Origin: Paenibacillus silvae
GTDB lineage: Bacteria; Bacillota; Bacilli; Paenibacillales; Paenibacillaceae
Length of the DNA: 64,000 nucleotides
Direction: 5' to 3'
Assembly: GCF_014639235.1 (NCBI RefSeq)
Contig: NZ_BMFU01000002.1
Location: 310,001-374,000, forward strand
Part shown: positions 9,641 to 17,222 of the stretch, in pieces
How the letters are laid out: every line of letters starts with the position of its first letter
Numbering within the stretch: position 1 is the first letter of the stretch
Made by a program: the position numbers and the translations under genes
The notes under the pieces: generated by a model
The model's input: only the letters and a program-made list of their open reading frames with translations
What the model was told of the DNA's origin: nothing
Databases searched by the model: none

Positions 9641-12283
9641 ATGTATGACTTGCTTCGAAACCATAAAACTACACATTTTATCATTCATTGTTTTCGATCC
9701 AAAGCGATGAAAATTTTTATTCCCCTCGTCATTTTAATCATCATCTATAGGTTTGGAAGGAACGAGATTCAAAATATAGATCTGCCCATCGTCATGTCTC
9801 AACTCAAAATGATGTCTATTTCCGACTTGACTCTCCTATGCTTTGCTTCATTTATTGCAGTAGCTGTTATGAGTTCATATGATTATTTAATTCAAAAACA
9901 ATTTAAGTTGGACATCCATTGGATGACGACTTTTCGCTATGCATGGATTGCCAACACATTTAACAATATGATCGGATTTGCTGGTCTAACTGCTGCGGGT
10001 CTACGAACGTATCTTTATAAAAACAGCGGTGTATCTATCAACAAAATAGGGCCAGCCGTGATTTTTCTATCTCCCGTCATTTTTGTTGGCTTAGCGTTCT
10101 TTGGTTGGTTTGTTCTTACTGGTTTATTTCCTGCAGAAGCTATTTTTAACGAACATGCATGGCTCCGGTTTGGAGTAATCGCCGTTTCACTTTATTTCCC
10201 CCTCTTTTTGTTGATGCAGCGGTCTTCCATTTTTGCAAAGTGGTTTAACAAGGGAGAGCGTAAGCTGGAGTGGAAGGTAGTCATGTTTTCTTTATGTACA
10301 TCAATCGTAGAATGGGCCTGCGCCGGGATACTATTTGGGCTCATCACCTCGTTGCATTCCGTACATCTACCCTTTTCATCTGTATTCGGTGTCTATATCG
10401 TAGCTGCCATAGCGGGGACAATTAGTATGGCTCCGGGAGGGATAGGTGCTTTTGATGTAATTGCGGTTCTGGGTCTTCAATCTTTAGGCGTTGAATCTAC
10501 AAATGCTGTCGCCATCATCCTCATGTTCCGTATGTTTTACTTTATACTGCCCTGGCTTTTGGGTATCTTATTGGCAGCGTTTGAAGTAATTCTACACAAT
10601 GCGAAGATCAAAAGCTTTGCCTCAATGGGTATAACAACAGTTCGCAACAAATGGGAAGAATTTTGGGGTTGGCCTACGCGGTTTAATGGATTAAGCGGTG
10701 TTGGGGCGTGGTTACTTGAAAAACTGGTCTTGGTCAGTGGAATCATCTTACTGATATCTGCCGCTCGTCCGGGTTTAAGTTACCGTTTACACTTTATGGA
10801 GCACTTCTTGTCTTTACCGATCATGCACGTTTCTGCACTTCTTTCTGTGATAGTGGCTATCCTACTCATTATTGTATCTCGAGGTATTCTTAAACGCACA
10901 CAAAGAGCTTACCAATGGACCGTAGTGCTACTGTTAGCTGGAGCTGTCTTCACCTTTCTAAAAGGATTCGATTATGAGGAAGCCCTTTTTCTACTATTTG
11001 TGACCATACTTCTATGGATATCTCGTTCGCGGTTTAACCGCCAGAGCGCTAGAATATCTAGAATCAGCTTCTGGACCTGGAGTTCTCTTATGATTTTTTT
11101 AACTGTAGTCTTTTGCATGATTAGAGCCCAAAAGTCAACTATTCATCCTGTCTTATTGAATAAGTTACCCGATTCTTTACAGCAATGGTTGTTAAACCCT
11201 CATGAATACACCATTACAATTTTTGTTGAGAGTATCGGCATTCTCATTTTACTAGCTTCCCTCTTTGCTCTACGTCCATATCGTCCTGCACATGTGCAAT
11301 CTGGTGAGAGCAGTCTGGAGAAGTTAAATGAATTTATGACCAGAGAAAAAGGAAATTCCTTGACTCACCTTCTTTATTTAGGAGATAAACAATTTTACTG
11401 GGCACAGGATCATCAGGTGTTGATCCCCTATTCTCGTATACGCCATAAACTAATCGTGCTCGGCGACCCATTAGGAAACAAAAATCTTATCAGTCAAGCG
11501 ATTCAGGAATTTCAACAGTATGCCAAGTGTTTCTCATTGTCCGTCGTATTTTATCAGGTTACACCTGAATACTTACCGATTTATCATGAGAATGGATATA
11601 AATTTCTCAAACTCGGAGAAGAAGCTCTGGTTCCTCTGGAAACGTTCTCGCTGAGTGGCAAAAAAAATCAAAACTTCCGGACAGCCCTTAACAAATCCAA
11701 ACGCGAGGGACAAACCTTTGAATTGCATACTCCCCCATATCATCCTGATTTGTTATCCGAGTTACGTCTGATTTCCGATGAATGGTTAGGGGGCCGCACA
11801 GAAAAAACTTATTCCTTAGGTTGGTTCGATGAGACGTATTTACAGCGATTCCCACTAGCTCTACTACGGGGTGCCGAAGGCGAAATTTTGGCTTTCGCTA
11901 CACTAGCCCCGGATGATAACCACAACAGAGTGATTTCGATTGATCTAATGAGACATTTAAACGAAACACCGAACGGTACGATGGATGTCTTATTTGTAAG
12001 TCTGATGGAGTGGGCAAAAGAACAAGGATACGCCTATTTCAATCTGGGAATGTCTCCATTATCCCGAGTTGGTGAAAATCCAAATGCCCATCGTGAAGAG
12101 AAATTAGCCCGCCTTGTATTTCGATACGGTGGTTACTGGTATGGTTTTGAGGGCCTAAGACGTTACAAAGAAAAGTTCTCTCCTGAATGGCAAGCTAGAT
12201 ATCTGGCCTACCCCTCAGGAATTGCACTCCCTATACTTACAGCGGAGTTAATCAAATTGATTTCTCGGCAACCTAAGATGTAA
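9641..12283 (+). CDS. mprF: MprF, phosphatidylglycerol lysyltransferase/flippase
   Basis: An 880-residue bifunctional membrane protein. The N-terminal part is a multi-helix UPF0104 flippase-type domain (conserved GTISMAPGGIGAFDV segment). More helices follow to about residue 555, then a cytosolic DUF2156 aminoacyl-transferase domain with the characteristic HKLIVLGDPLG, NFRTALNKSKREG and YFNLGMSPLS stretches. It transfers an amino acid, usually lysine, from aminoacyl-tRNA to phosphatidylglycerol and moves the product outward, lowering the negative surface charge and giving resistance to cationic peptides. An AAAGGTGG lies about 13 bases before the ATG at 9641. Amino-acid specificity (Lys or Ala) is not readable. 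Its closeness to a cluster predicted to make a Dab-containing peptide may bear on self-protection, but it is also a common core gene. Confidence 0.95.
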   Translation: MYDLLRNHKTTHFIIHCFRSKAMKIFIPLVILIIIYRFGRNEIQNIDLPIVMSQLKMMSISDLTLLCFASFIAVAVMSSYDYLIQKQFKLDIHWMTTFRYAWIANTFNNMIGFAGLTAAGLRTYLYKNSGVSINKIGPAVIFLSPVIFVGLAFFGWFVLTGLFPAEAIFNEHAWLRFGVIAVSLYFPLFLLMQRSSIFAKWFNKGERKLEWKVVMFSLCTSIVEWACAGILFGLITSLHSVHLPFSSVFGVYIVAAIAGTISMAPGGIGAFDVIAVLGLQSLGVESTNAVAIILMFRMFYFILPWLLGILLAAFEVILHNAKIKSFASMGITTVRNKWEEFWGWPTRFNGLSGVGAWLLEKLVLVSGIILLISAARPGLSYRLHFMEHFLSLPIMHVSALLSVIVAILLIIVSRGILKRTQRAYQWTVVLLLAGAVFTFLKGFDYEEALFLLFVTILLWISRSRFNRQSARISRISFWTWSSLMIFLTVVFCMIRAQKSTIHPVLLNKLPDSLQQWLLNPHEYTITIFVESIGILILLASLFALRPYRPAHVQSGESSLEKLNEFMTREKGNSLTHLLYLGDKQFYWAQDHQVLIPYSRIRHKLIVLGDPLGNKNLISQAIQEFQQYAKCFSLSVVFYQVTPEYLPIYHENGYKFLKLGEEALVPLETFSLSGKKNQNFRTALNKSKREGQTFELHTPPYHPDLLSELRLISDEWLGGRTEKTYSLGWFDETYLQRFPLALLRGAEGEILAFATLAPDDNHNRVISIDLMRHLNETPNGTMDVLFVSLMEWAKEQGYAYFNLGMSPLSRVGENPNAHREEKLARLVFRYGGYWYGFEGLRRYKEKFSPEWQARYLAYPSGIALPILTAELIKLISRQPKM

Positions 12284-12364
12284 GTTTGAGGCTCTTTACG
12301 CGTTGTTTTAAACAGATACATCAACTCTTCGAACAAGCAAAATCTAAAATAAAGGATGGACTTC

Positions 12365-13003
12365 ATGACTAATTTAAAACCTTCCTATAGATCAGAATGG
12401 TTGTCACTACTATGGCTTTTAGCAGTCCCAATTTTAAATATTTTTTATGGAGTCTTAAACCGTGCAGGAGATCGAGTGTTTAGTCTTCAGATGAACTTGG
12501 ACGTTCTAATTCCCTTTATTCCCGGCTTTATCGTCCCTTATTTAATTTGGTATCCTTTCATTACTGGAGTATTGATCGCCCTTGCATTTCGGAACAGAAT
12601 GGTCTACTTTCAAACGTTAATTGCCTTATGCAGCGGACTAATCATTTCATATATTTTCTTTGCTTTATTTCAAACTTCCATTCAACGCCCGGACATGCAA
12701 AACGAGACGGGATTTATCCCTCGATTAGTTCAATTCGTTTATTCAACGGATCAACCTTATAATTGTTTTCCAAGTATTCACGTATTAACAAGCTACCTTA
12801 TGTTAAGAGGTGGGCATGTCTTTAACCCTACTATACGTTTATTCATAGCAATCATTTCAATACTCATTATTGTTTCAACGGTATTTGTCAAACAGCATGT
12901 CGTTGCAGATATATTAGGTGGTATTTTAGTCGGGGAGTTATGTTTCCGGTTAGCAAAGATGGTTGTCATACGAAAAAAAGCAATTCTTCTTAACCCAGAA
13001 TAA
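12365..13003 (+). CDS. PAP2-family membrane phosphatase
   Basis: A 212-residue polytopic membrane protein with the PAP2/lipid phosphatase signature. The PSIH motif is in CFPSIHVLTSY and the last motif in VFVKQHVVADILGG (basic residue, His, Asp); the first KxxxxxxRP motif is weak. I use the ATG at 12365 because AAAGGA is eight bases before it; the ATG at 12356 has no usable spacing. It lies 81 bases downstream of mprF on the same strand and may be co-transcribed. Related proteins act on phosphatidic acid, undecaprenyl pyrophosphate or as inositol-phosphoceramide-synthase-like transferases. The substrate cannot be chosen from sequence. Confidence 0.85.
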   Translation: MTNLKPSYRSEWLSLLWLLAVPILNIFYGVLNRAGDRVFSLQMNLDVLIPFIPGFIVPYLIWYPFITGVLIALAFRNRMVYFQTLIALCSGLIISYIFFALFQTSIQRPDMQNETGFIPRLVQFVYSTDQPYNCFPSIHVLTSYLMLRGGHVFNPTIRLFIAIISILIIVSTVFVKQHVVADILGGILVGELCFRLAKMVVIRKKAILLNPE

Positions 13004-13058
13004 TGTTAAATCACGCTCAAAATGTTTAAGCTGTTTACTTAATGATGTTTAGATAACA

Positions 13059-13141
13059 ATCTAATCGGAAATGACACAATGTTCTTGTCTTTTTCGGCAA
13101 AGGAACCAAGTTCTTGTCCTACGCTTTGGACAATAACTTGG
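13059..13141 (+). repeat. Diverged direct repeat, copy A (GTTCTTGTCC type)
   Basis: Starts ATCTAATCGGAAAT and carries two copies of the GTTCTTGTC core (13081-13089 and 13110-13119), with a CGG(C/T)AA spacer between them. The same order of elements, diverged, occurs at 21307-21381 in the same orientation. It resembles a transposon end or recombination site with several protein-binding units, but no matching transposase is present in the window. Confidence 0.65.
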
Positions 13142-13145
13142 TTCC
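13102..13145. repeat. Long near-perfect inverted repeat
   Basis: GGAACCAAGTTCTTGTCC (13102-13119) is answered by its reverse complement with one mismatch, GGACAATAACTTGGTTCC (13128-13145), over an 8-base spacer. It includes one of the GTTCTTGTCC units, so it may be a paired protein-binding site rather than an RNA hairpin. Confidence 0.75.
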
Positions 13146-13151
13146 TTAAAA

Positions 13152-13173
13152 CAAAAAAAACGCTATAATAGCG
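13152..13173 (-). terminator. Possible intrinsic terminator, minus strand
   Basis: On the minus strand, CGCTATTATAGCG is followed by eight T. The stem is short (five pairs with a three-base loop). It stands just downstream of the decayed PAPS-reductase-like gene that reads toward it. Confidence 0.45.
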
Positions 13174-13182
13174 ACTTTGAAT

Positions 13183-13200
13183 GGAACAATGTTCTTGTCC
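13183..13200 (+). repeat. Third GTTCTTGTCC unit
   Basis: GGAACAATGTTCTTGTCC differs from the arm of the nearby inverted repeat at three positions. It coincides with the point where similarity of the adjacent PAPS-reductase-like gene ends, suggesting that the element truncated that gene. Confidence 0.65.
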
Positions 13201-13898
13201 TTGGACAGTTGTACGGAGTACGCATCCAGAAAATCAGCTCCCAGATCTCTTCAATCGTTAAATTCAAGAACTGGACGGTGGGGATATCTTAAAATTACGT
13301 CATCCCTGGAATCGTGCGATAACTCCGCTCTATTCGTTGATTCATACCAACGTTCACCACATAGCATCACGGGTGCAGGATATTTCACATCCAGGAGCTC
13401 CCCATTTCGAAACTTTGCTTTTGGTGGATTCTTAGCACGTCCTTGTAAACGAACCTTGTCATACCCTTGTTGGTCTAGGTAATCCCGCTGAGGGATCATC
13501 TTGCAATTATTTGTACAGTGTCGCCGTTTCATCATCGGCCAGAACGGTATTCGGTGTCTCAGCATCTTATGTATCCCCTCTGATTCTAGTGTTGTAATAT
13601 GGATCCCTATCCAGGATTCAAAAATGGGTTGAAAAGCGTATGTCTCCGGCCACTCATCTTTGGTATCAGCGAACAATGCCATGATTTTGTCTTTGGGATA
13701 CTTCATAGTAGCCAGGATCATCAAGCCTTGACTGTCTTTCCCGTTACTGTAGGATGCACATACTTTCTGACCTGGTTCTAGTTCTGGTAATCGATCCAAG
13801 CTCGGTAGTGCTTTATTGGCAAGCTCGGAAGAATTCTCTCCAGTGAACGCTGCGTTTCGGATCTTCAGCTTCCATTCTTCACAGGTTAGATTAGGCAT
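13201..13898 (-). pseudogene. PP-loop/PAPS-reductase-like protein, frameshifted and 3'-truncated
   Basis: The intact part (13251-13898, 215 codons) has the PP-loop ATPase motif SYSNGKDS near residue 50, followed by MALFADTKDEWPET, the layout of phosphoadenosine-phosphosulfate-reductase-family proteins, including DndC-like members found in phages and defence islands. At about 13259 the frame breaks (RPVLEF then stop); one base over, translation continues as LTIEEIWELI, the expected next block of the family. Coding similarity then ends at 13201 against a GTTCTTGTCC repeat. The start ATG at 13898 lacks a ribosome binding site and follows a GGTCGGC...GCCGACC hairpin. It is almost certainly non-functional here. 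Confidence 0.75.
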
Positions 13899-13964
13899 GT
13901 GATTGGTCGGCGTGCAGCCGACCGGAGCCGAAAACTGAAAATGACTCTCTCCTACCGGTCCTTT

Positions 13965-14021
13965 TCAGCTCATAACAAGTTCATTGTTCTCATTAATTTC
14001 AAACATGGCCATTTGTTTCAT
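13965..14021 (-). CDS. Possible 18-codon small ORF
   Basis: Encodes MKQMAMFEINENNELVMS and is preceded by a strong GGAGGG about ten bases from the ATG. It lies between two decayed genes on the same strand, so it may be the start of a longer lost reading frame or a genuine small gene. No family is recognised. Confidence 0.3.
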   Translation of the reverse strand: MKQMAMFEINENNELVMS

Positions 14022-14101
14022 ACGTACTGTTCCCTCCTGGATGTCTTGATAGGGTCCGCTTTTCCACAAAGCGGGAAGGCGGCGCTCAAGCTGCTGAAGG
14101 A

Positions 14102-15106
14102 CTACCGTCTAAAAAATTTATTCAAGTACCACTGCCCACTTGGTTTGTTGTAATCAAATTTGAATACTTCCGGATAATTCTGAACAACATAGAAGTTGAT
14201 ACCATCAGGTGTGACCTCTTTATAAGTCCGAACCATACTCCCGTTCGTCGAAATGGCCACTGTGGCAAATGTAAGTATGGTTTTTGATCCGGAATCATCA
14301 ATGTTTGAAATGTACCGTTGATATGAAAGACATTCTTCCGGATCTCCTTCCCAATTGTGAGCCCTCTTTTCTGAAGCCGCTTATCTAATAGCTCTCGACT
14401 ACTAAATGCCGAATATCCGTATTTATCCGCTAACACTTTTAATAGAATGTCTTCTTTGTTTCTAACGATTAGAGTGAGTCTTGATCCTTCTGACTTGCGT
14501 TTAGCATTGGTCCAGATTGTTCTGATTGGCTTGGGTAAGTTCATAATTCGTTGATAGTCAGATGCATCGACTGGGTCCAAGCCAGCACTCGGATATAGGA
14601 CATCGTCTAAAAACTTCAGAGATATGGTTGCACTCTCCGCAATCATCTCCTCATACGCTGCTTGAGACGGAATATGATTCGGAAGCGGATGACATAAATC
14701 AGCGTAGAACTCACAAAAGCTACGAACATGAGCGAGAAGACTCCTGCAAACTGATCATTCTTGCAAAGAGAGTAGCAATCTGTGTAACTTTCTCTATTGG
14801 TAAACAAGGTTGTGAAGTCAACCTTGTCATAGCCTTCAACTGGAGCAATGAGACCCATATTGGTTAGAACAGTACCCGCCTCCTCCCAGCTGAAGACAGT
14901 GTGTTTAATCCGAATCAGCTCGCTCGGACCTTGAGCTCTTTGGATAAGGATTCGGTTAACTCTTACCTCTGTGGTATAGCGAAACTTGAGCGCATCTGCA
15001 CGATGAACATCCAGGATGTGCTCAGGATTTTGGTATACCGAAACTTTCTGATTCCCTCAAGAGATTTTGCTTGTGCTTTAGTCATAACTGCAGGTTTTAT
15101 GGTCAT
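14102..15106 (-). pseudogene. Unknown protein gene broken by three frameshifts
   Basis: From the ATG at 15106, with AAGTAGGAA upstream, a coherent protein of about 334 residues can be read only by changing frame three times: frame 0 (MTIKPAVMTKAQAKSLEG...), shift near 15040 to the frame reading SVYQNPEHILDVHRADALKF, shift near 14724 to the frame reading SFCEFYADLCHPLPNHIPSQ, and shift near 14340 back to the frame reading KRAHNWEGDPEECLSYQRY, ending at TAG 14102. All three shifts are of the same kind (one base lost each, or two gained), and the net length is a multiple of three. I do not recognise the family. It precedes the PAPS-reductase-like gene on the same strand, so the two probably formed one unit. 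Same-sign indels could be true decay or sequencing error. Confidence 0.6.
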
Positions 15107-15537
15107 TTGAATTTCCTACTTGGTGTATTTGACTTCCGCATGGCCTGGGGCTTGCCTTTTGACGCGGAGCTTGGTAACAGGGGGATAGCCGGGCGGTCAA
15201 GGGTCTCAGAATAAAAGTTTTTTCGACCAAGTCCTTCTTGAAAGAAAAAAAGTTGTTCCCCTTGATCGAACGGATGAGCGACTTGGCTTCCGGGAGGGGG
15301 AGTGCGTAGCAGGAGGCTCGGCCTGCCGGAAGACTAGTCGCTTTCCCCCTGTTAACATGCGGAAGGAAAAAGGCGAGAAAAGCCGACACACATCAAAAAG
15401 AATCGGCAAGTATGCCGGTTCTTCTCCATGCTTTTGGTGGATCCATCCCTACTTTTATTATTTGAAGAAGGTTACTACATAGGGGTTAGGCTCCGTGCCG
15501 GGTGGAGTAACCCTGCTAGCATGAGCTCCTTTAAGAC
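15107..15537 (-). other. GC-rich, probably structured non-coding segment
   Basis: A stretch of about 430 bases, clearly more GC-rich than its surroundings, with many local inverted repeats, for example GGTTACTCC...GGAG and ACCGGCATACTTGCCGATTC. Translation gives overlapping ORFs of 67-103 codons in several frames without any domain, typical of structured RNA or repeat DNA. It ends at the unknown pseudogene's ribosome binding site and begins just after the terminator of the Abi gene, so on the minus strand it would be the leader of the pseudogene unit. I cannot match it to a known RNA class. Confidence 0.4.
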
Positions 15538-15564
15538 AAAAAACACTCCTAAAGATCCAGGAGT
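15538..15564 (-). terminator. Intrinsic terminator of the Abi-alpha-like gene
   Basis: On the minus strand, ACTCCT GGATCTTT AGGAGT is followed by GTTTTTTG. It lies 28 bases downstream of the stop at 15593. Confidence 0.75.
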
Positions 15565-15592
15565 ATGATGTAAAACGAAAATTGGCTGAACA

Positions 15593-16357
15593 CTATTTAT
15601 TTTGAACTGCTTCTATGAACGATTCACTAAAAGATGATAAACAGACCCAATCATAATTATTTTGTATAGGCATATAACTCTCTAAATCAAAGTGATGGTA
15701 ATCATTTGTTTGTAGTGCTTTAACCATATCTTTAATTATTTCTTCAGCACTCAATATTCCCTGATTTTCAAGAATGTAATTTACTAAACCCAACCTAAAA
15801 AATTTACGATACAGCATATCATGTAATTGTTTTTTCGTTACAGAAGTATTTTGTTCTAATTCAGTCAAAAATTCTTCAGAATTTTTATCAAAATAAGGTG
15901 AATAGGGCTTGACCCACGAATGTATAAAAAGTAACACTTTCGCGTCAGTAGGAGTCAGTTGCTTCAAAACATCTATAAAGGATGCTGTGTTTTCATGATT
16001 TTTTTCTGAAATAACCGTATCGGTTAATAGATTTGACCACATATTCTGAAGAGATTATTCTTCCTCAAGTGAACCATATTCAAGTAAAGGAACGATATTT
16101 TTTAAGGCAACTTTCTTAGGATCAATGTTATGTAAGCGACAATATTCTTGCGTATTATTTAACATAATGATTTGCCTTTTAAACCGATATGATCGTACTT
16201 GATCATGGAGAATTCCCCCTGCTTCCAAAGCAACAGGATTTATAACTTGACCCATAAAAGAAACAGCTTTATTCACTAAGTCTGCTGGTAAACCAATGGT
16301 ATCTGTTATCTGTCCAAGGATACCCTTACCCTTATTCTTGTTATCGTTATCATCCAT
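15593..16357 (-). pseudogene. Abi-alpha (DUF4393)-like protein with in-frame stop
   Basis: The two ORFs 16055-16357 (100 codons) and 15593-16042 (149 codons) are in the same frame and are separated only by a TAA at 16055-16057, in the sequence YGSLEEE-stop-SLQNMWSNLL. Together they make a protein of about 254 residues with the DUF4393/Abi-alpha layout: an N-terminal AxxxxG-rich segment, QVRSYRFKRQIIML, then a Leu-rich KNIVPLLEYGSLEEE block running directly into SLQNMWSNLL. GAA or CAA to TAA is a single base change. The ribosome binding site GAGGGGCG precedes the ATG. Family members are linked to abortive phage infection. Either this is a recent nonsense mutation, or the halves are made separately; an internal ATG at 16042 exists but has no good ribosome binding site. 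Confidence 0.7.
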
Positions 16358-16369
16358 CTTTATCGCCCC

Positions 16370-16398
16370 TCTATATAATAAGTAAACTCTTTTATCAA
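16370..16398 (-). promoter_or_regulatory. Candidate promoter of the Abi-alpha-like gene
   Basis: On the minus strand TTGATA (16393-16398) and TATAGA (16370-16375) are spaced by 17 bases. A start from this -10 would leave almost no leader and would cut into the ribosome binding site, so a slightly different site may be the true one. Confidence 0.35.
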
Positions 16399-16432
16399 TA
16401 TATCACATGCTTCAAACAGGTGTTATAGTGTT

Positions 16433-16466
16433 AAAAAAGGACATGTCTTTATGCTGACATGTCCTT
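16433..16466 (-). terminator. Strong intrinsic terminator, minus strand
   Basis: On the minus strand GGACATGTC AGCATAAA GACATGTCC, extended by two A:T pairs, is followed by TTTTTT. It stands 14 bases after the stop codon at 16480 and marks that upstream minus-strand gene fragment as formerly real. Confidence 0.8.
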
Positions 16467-16479
16467 CAAATAAATAACT

Positions 16480-16851
16480 TCATCCTTTTTCGCTGATGAA
16501 CCCAGACGGAGGCCCTTCAGTAATTTCTAAAACATAATTTATGGCTTCTGCCTGTGCCATTTCTAAGTAGATTTCACCATCTGGATTCTCTATTATGTAA
16601 TCTGCGTAATCTTGCATAGCCAGATCATCTTCTTCCAACGAAATTAAAGTGGTCAGATCTCAAAAATCATTATTGAAACCGTAATTTATACGCACCCTCT
16701 TCTGTGAAATAATACCATTAAATGAATAATATTCCAATATGTATGGATATGAATTGTTAGGCAGTTTGATTATAACCTGCCCTATCCCGCAATTCGAGAT
16801 CTCTGCATCCTTAGTTACTCCACGGCCTCCTAGAGCTTCAGATATACCTGT
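16480..16851 (-). pseudogene. Fragment of an unknown gene with internal stop
   Basis: Minus-strand reading is open from 16851, interrupted by TGA at 16660-16662, and continues in the same frame to the stop at 16480. The C-terminal part (DLTTLISLEEDDLAMQDYAD..., ending PPSGFISEKG) and the upstream part (GIGQVIIKLPNNSYPYILEY) both look like protein, and a strong terminator follows immediately. No start codon is visible, so the N-terminus is lost. The family is not recognised; short acidic proteins of this sort are often immunity proteins, but nothing here proves it. An overlapping plus-strand ORF over the same bases is judged less likely. Confidence 0.5.
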
Positions 16852-17171
16852 TCATATTACACAACGAGATAGCATATTAAATAATTCTACTCATGCTCAG
16901 CTGCAACATTATGCTGTTCAGGTGGCTAATGGACAGAAACCAGATGATCCAATAGGTGTACCCCATTTAAGCGCTGTACCGACACAAAGCCTATTAGATT
17001 GTGAAGGCAATTGGATTAATATACTTGTTGGGAATTGTGCTGCTTTGTTTACTCATATCTTTAGATTGAATAAGGTATATAAGTTTGGTAAGAGGATATT
17101 CTCTACCTTCATTAAACGGTGACGTACAATAGTTTGTGTACCATGATTTGGAGTCTATCCAAAACATAAAA

Positions 17172-17221
17172 AAGTAGGGTATCCTCGGGATTGCTGAATC
17201 ACCAAAGAAGGAGCCCTACTT
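17172..17221 (+). promoter_or_regulatory. Hairpin next to the transposase ribosome binding site
   Basis: AAGTAGGG (17172-17179) is complementary to CCCTACTT (17214-17221), which lies between the AAGGAG ribosome binding site and the ATG at 17223. In transcripts entering from outside, the start region would be paired. Such protection from impinging transcription is common in insertion sequences; its working here is inferred. Confidence 0.45.
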
Positions 17222-17222
17222 C

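Noticed and set aside
13177..13482. Plus-strand 101-codon ORF
   Set aside because: Antisense to the PAPS-reductase-like pseudogene and begins inside a repeat unit.
14901..15110. Plus-strand 69-codon ORF
   Set aside because: Antisense to the frame-corrected unknown protein, which has coherent sequence on the minus strand.
15078..15409. Overlapping minus-strand ORFs of 67 and 103 codons
   Set aside because: Two frames over the same GC-rich structured segment with odd composition and no domain; the non-coding explanation is better.
16739..17122. Plus-strand 127-codon ORF running into the left end of the IS256 element
   Set aside because: Its first third is antisense to a minus-strand frame that has its own terminator; no ribosome binding site or known domain is seen. 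Its last part (16852-17118) may be a fragment of something, but I cannot support it.
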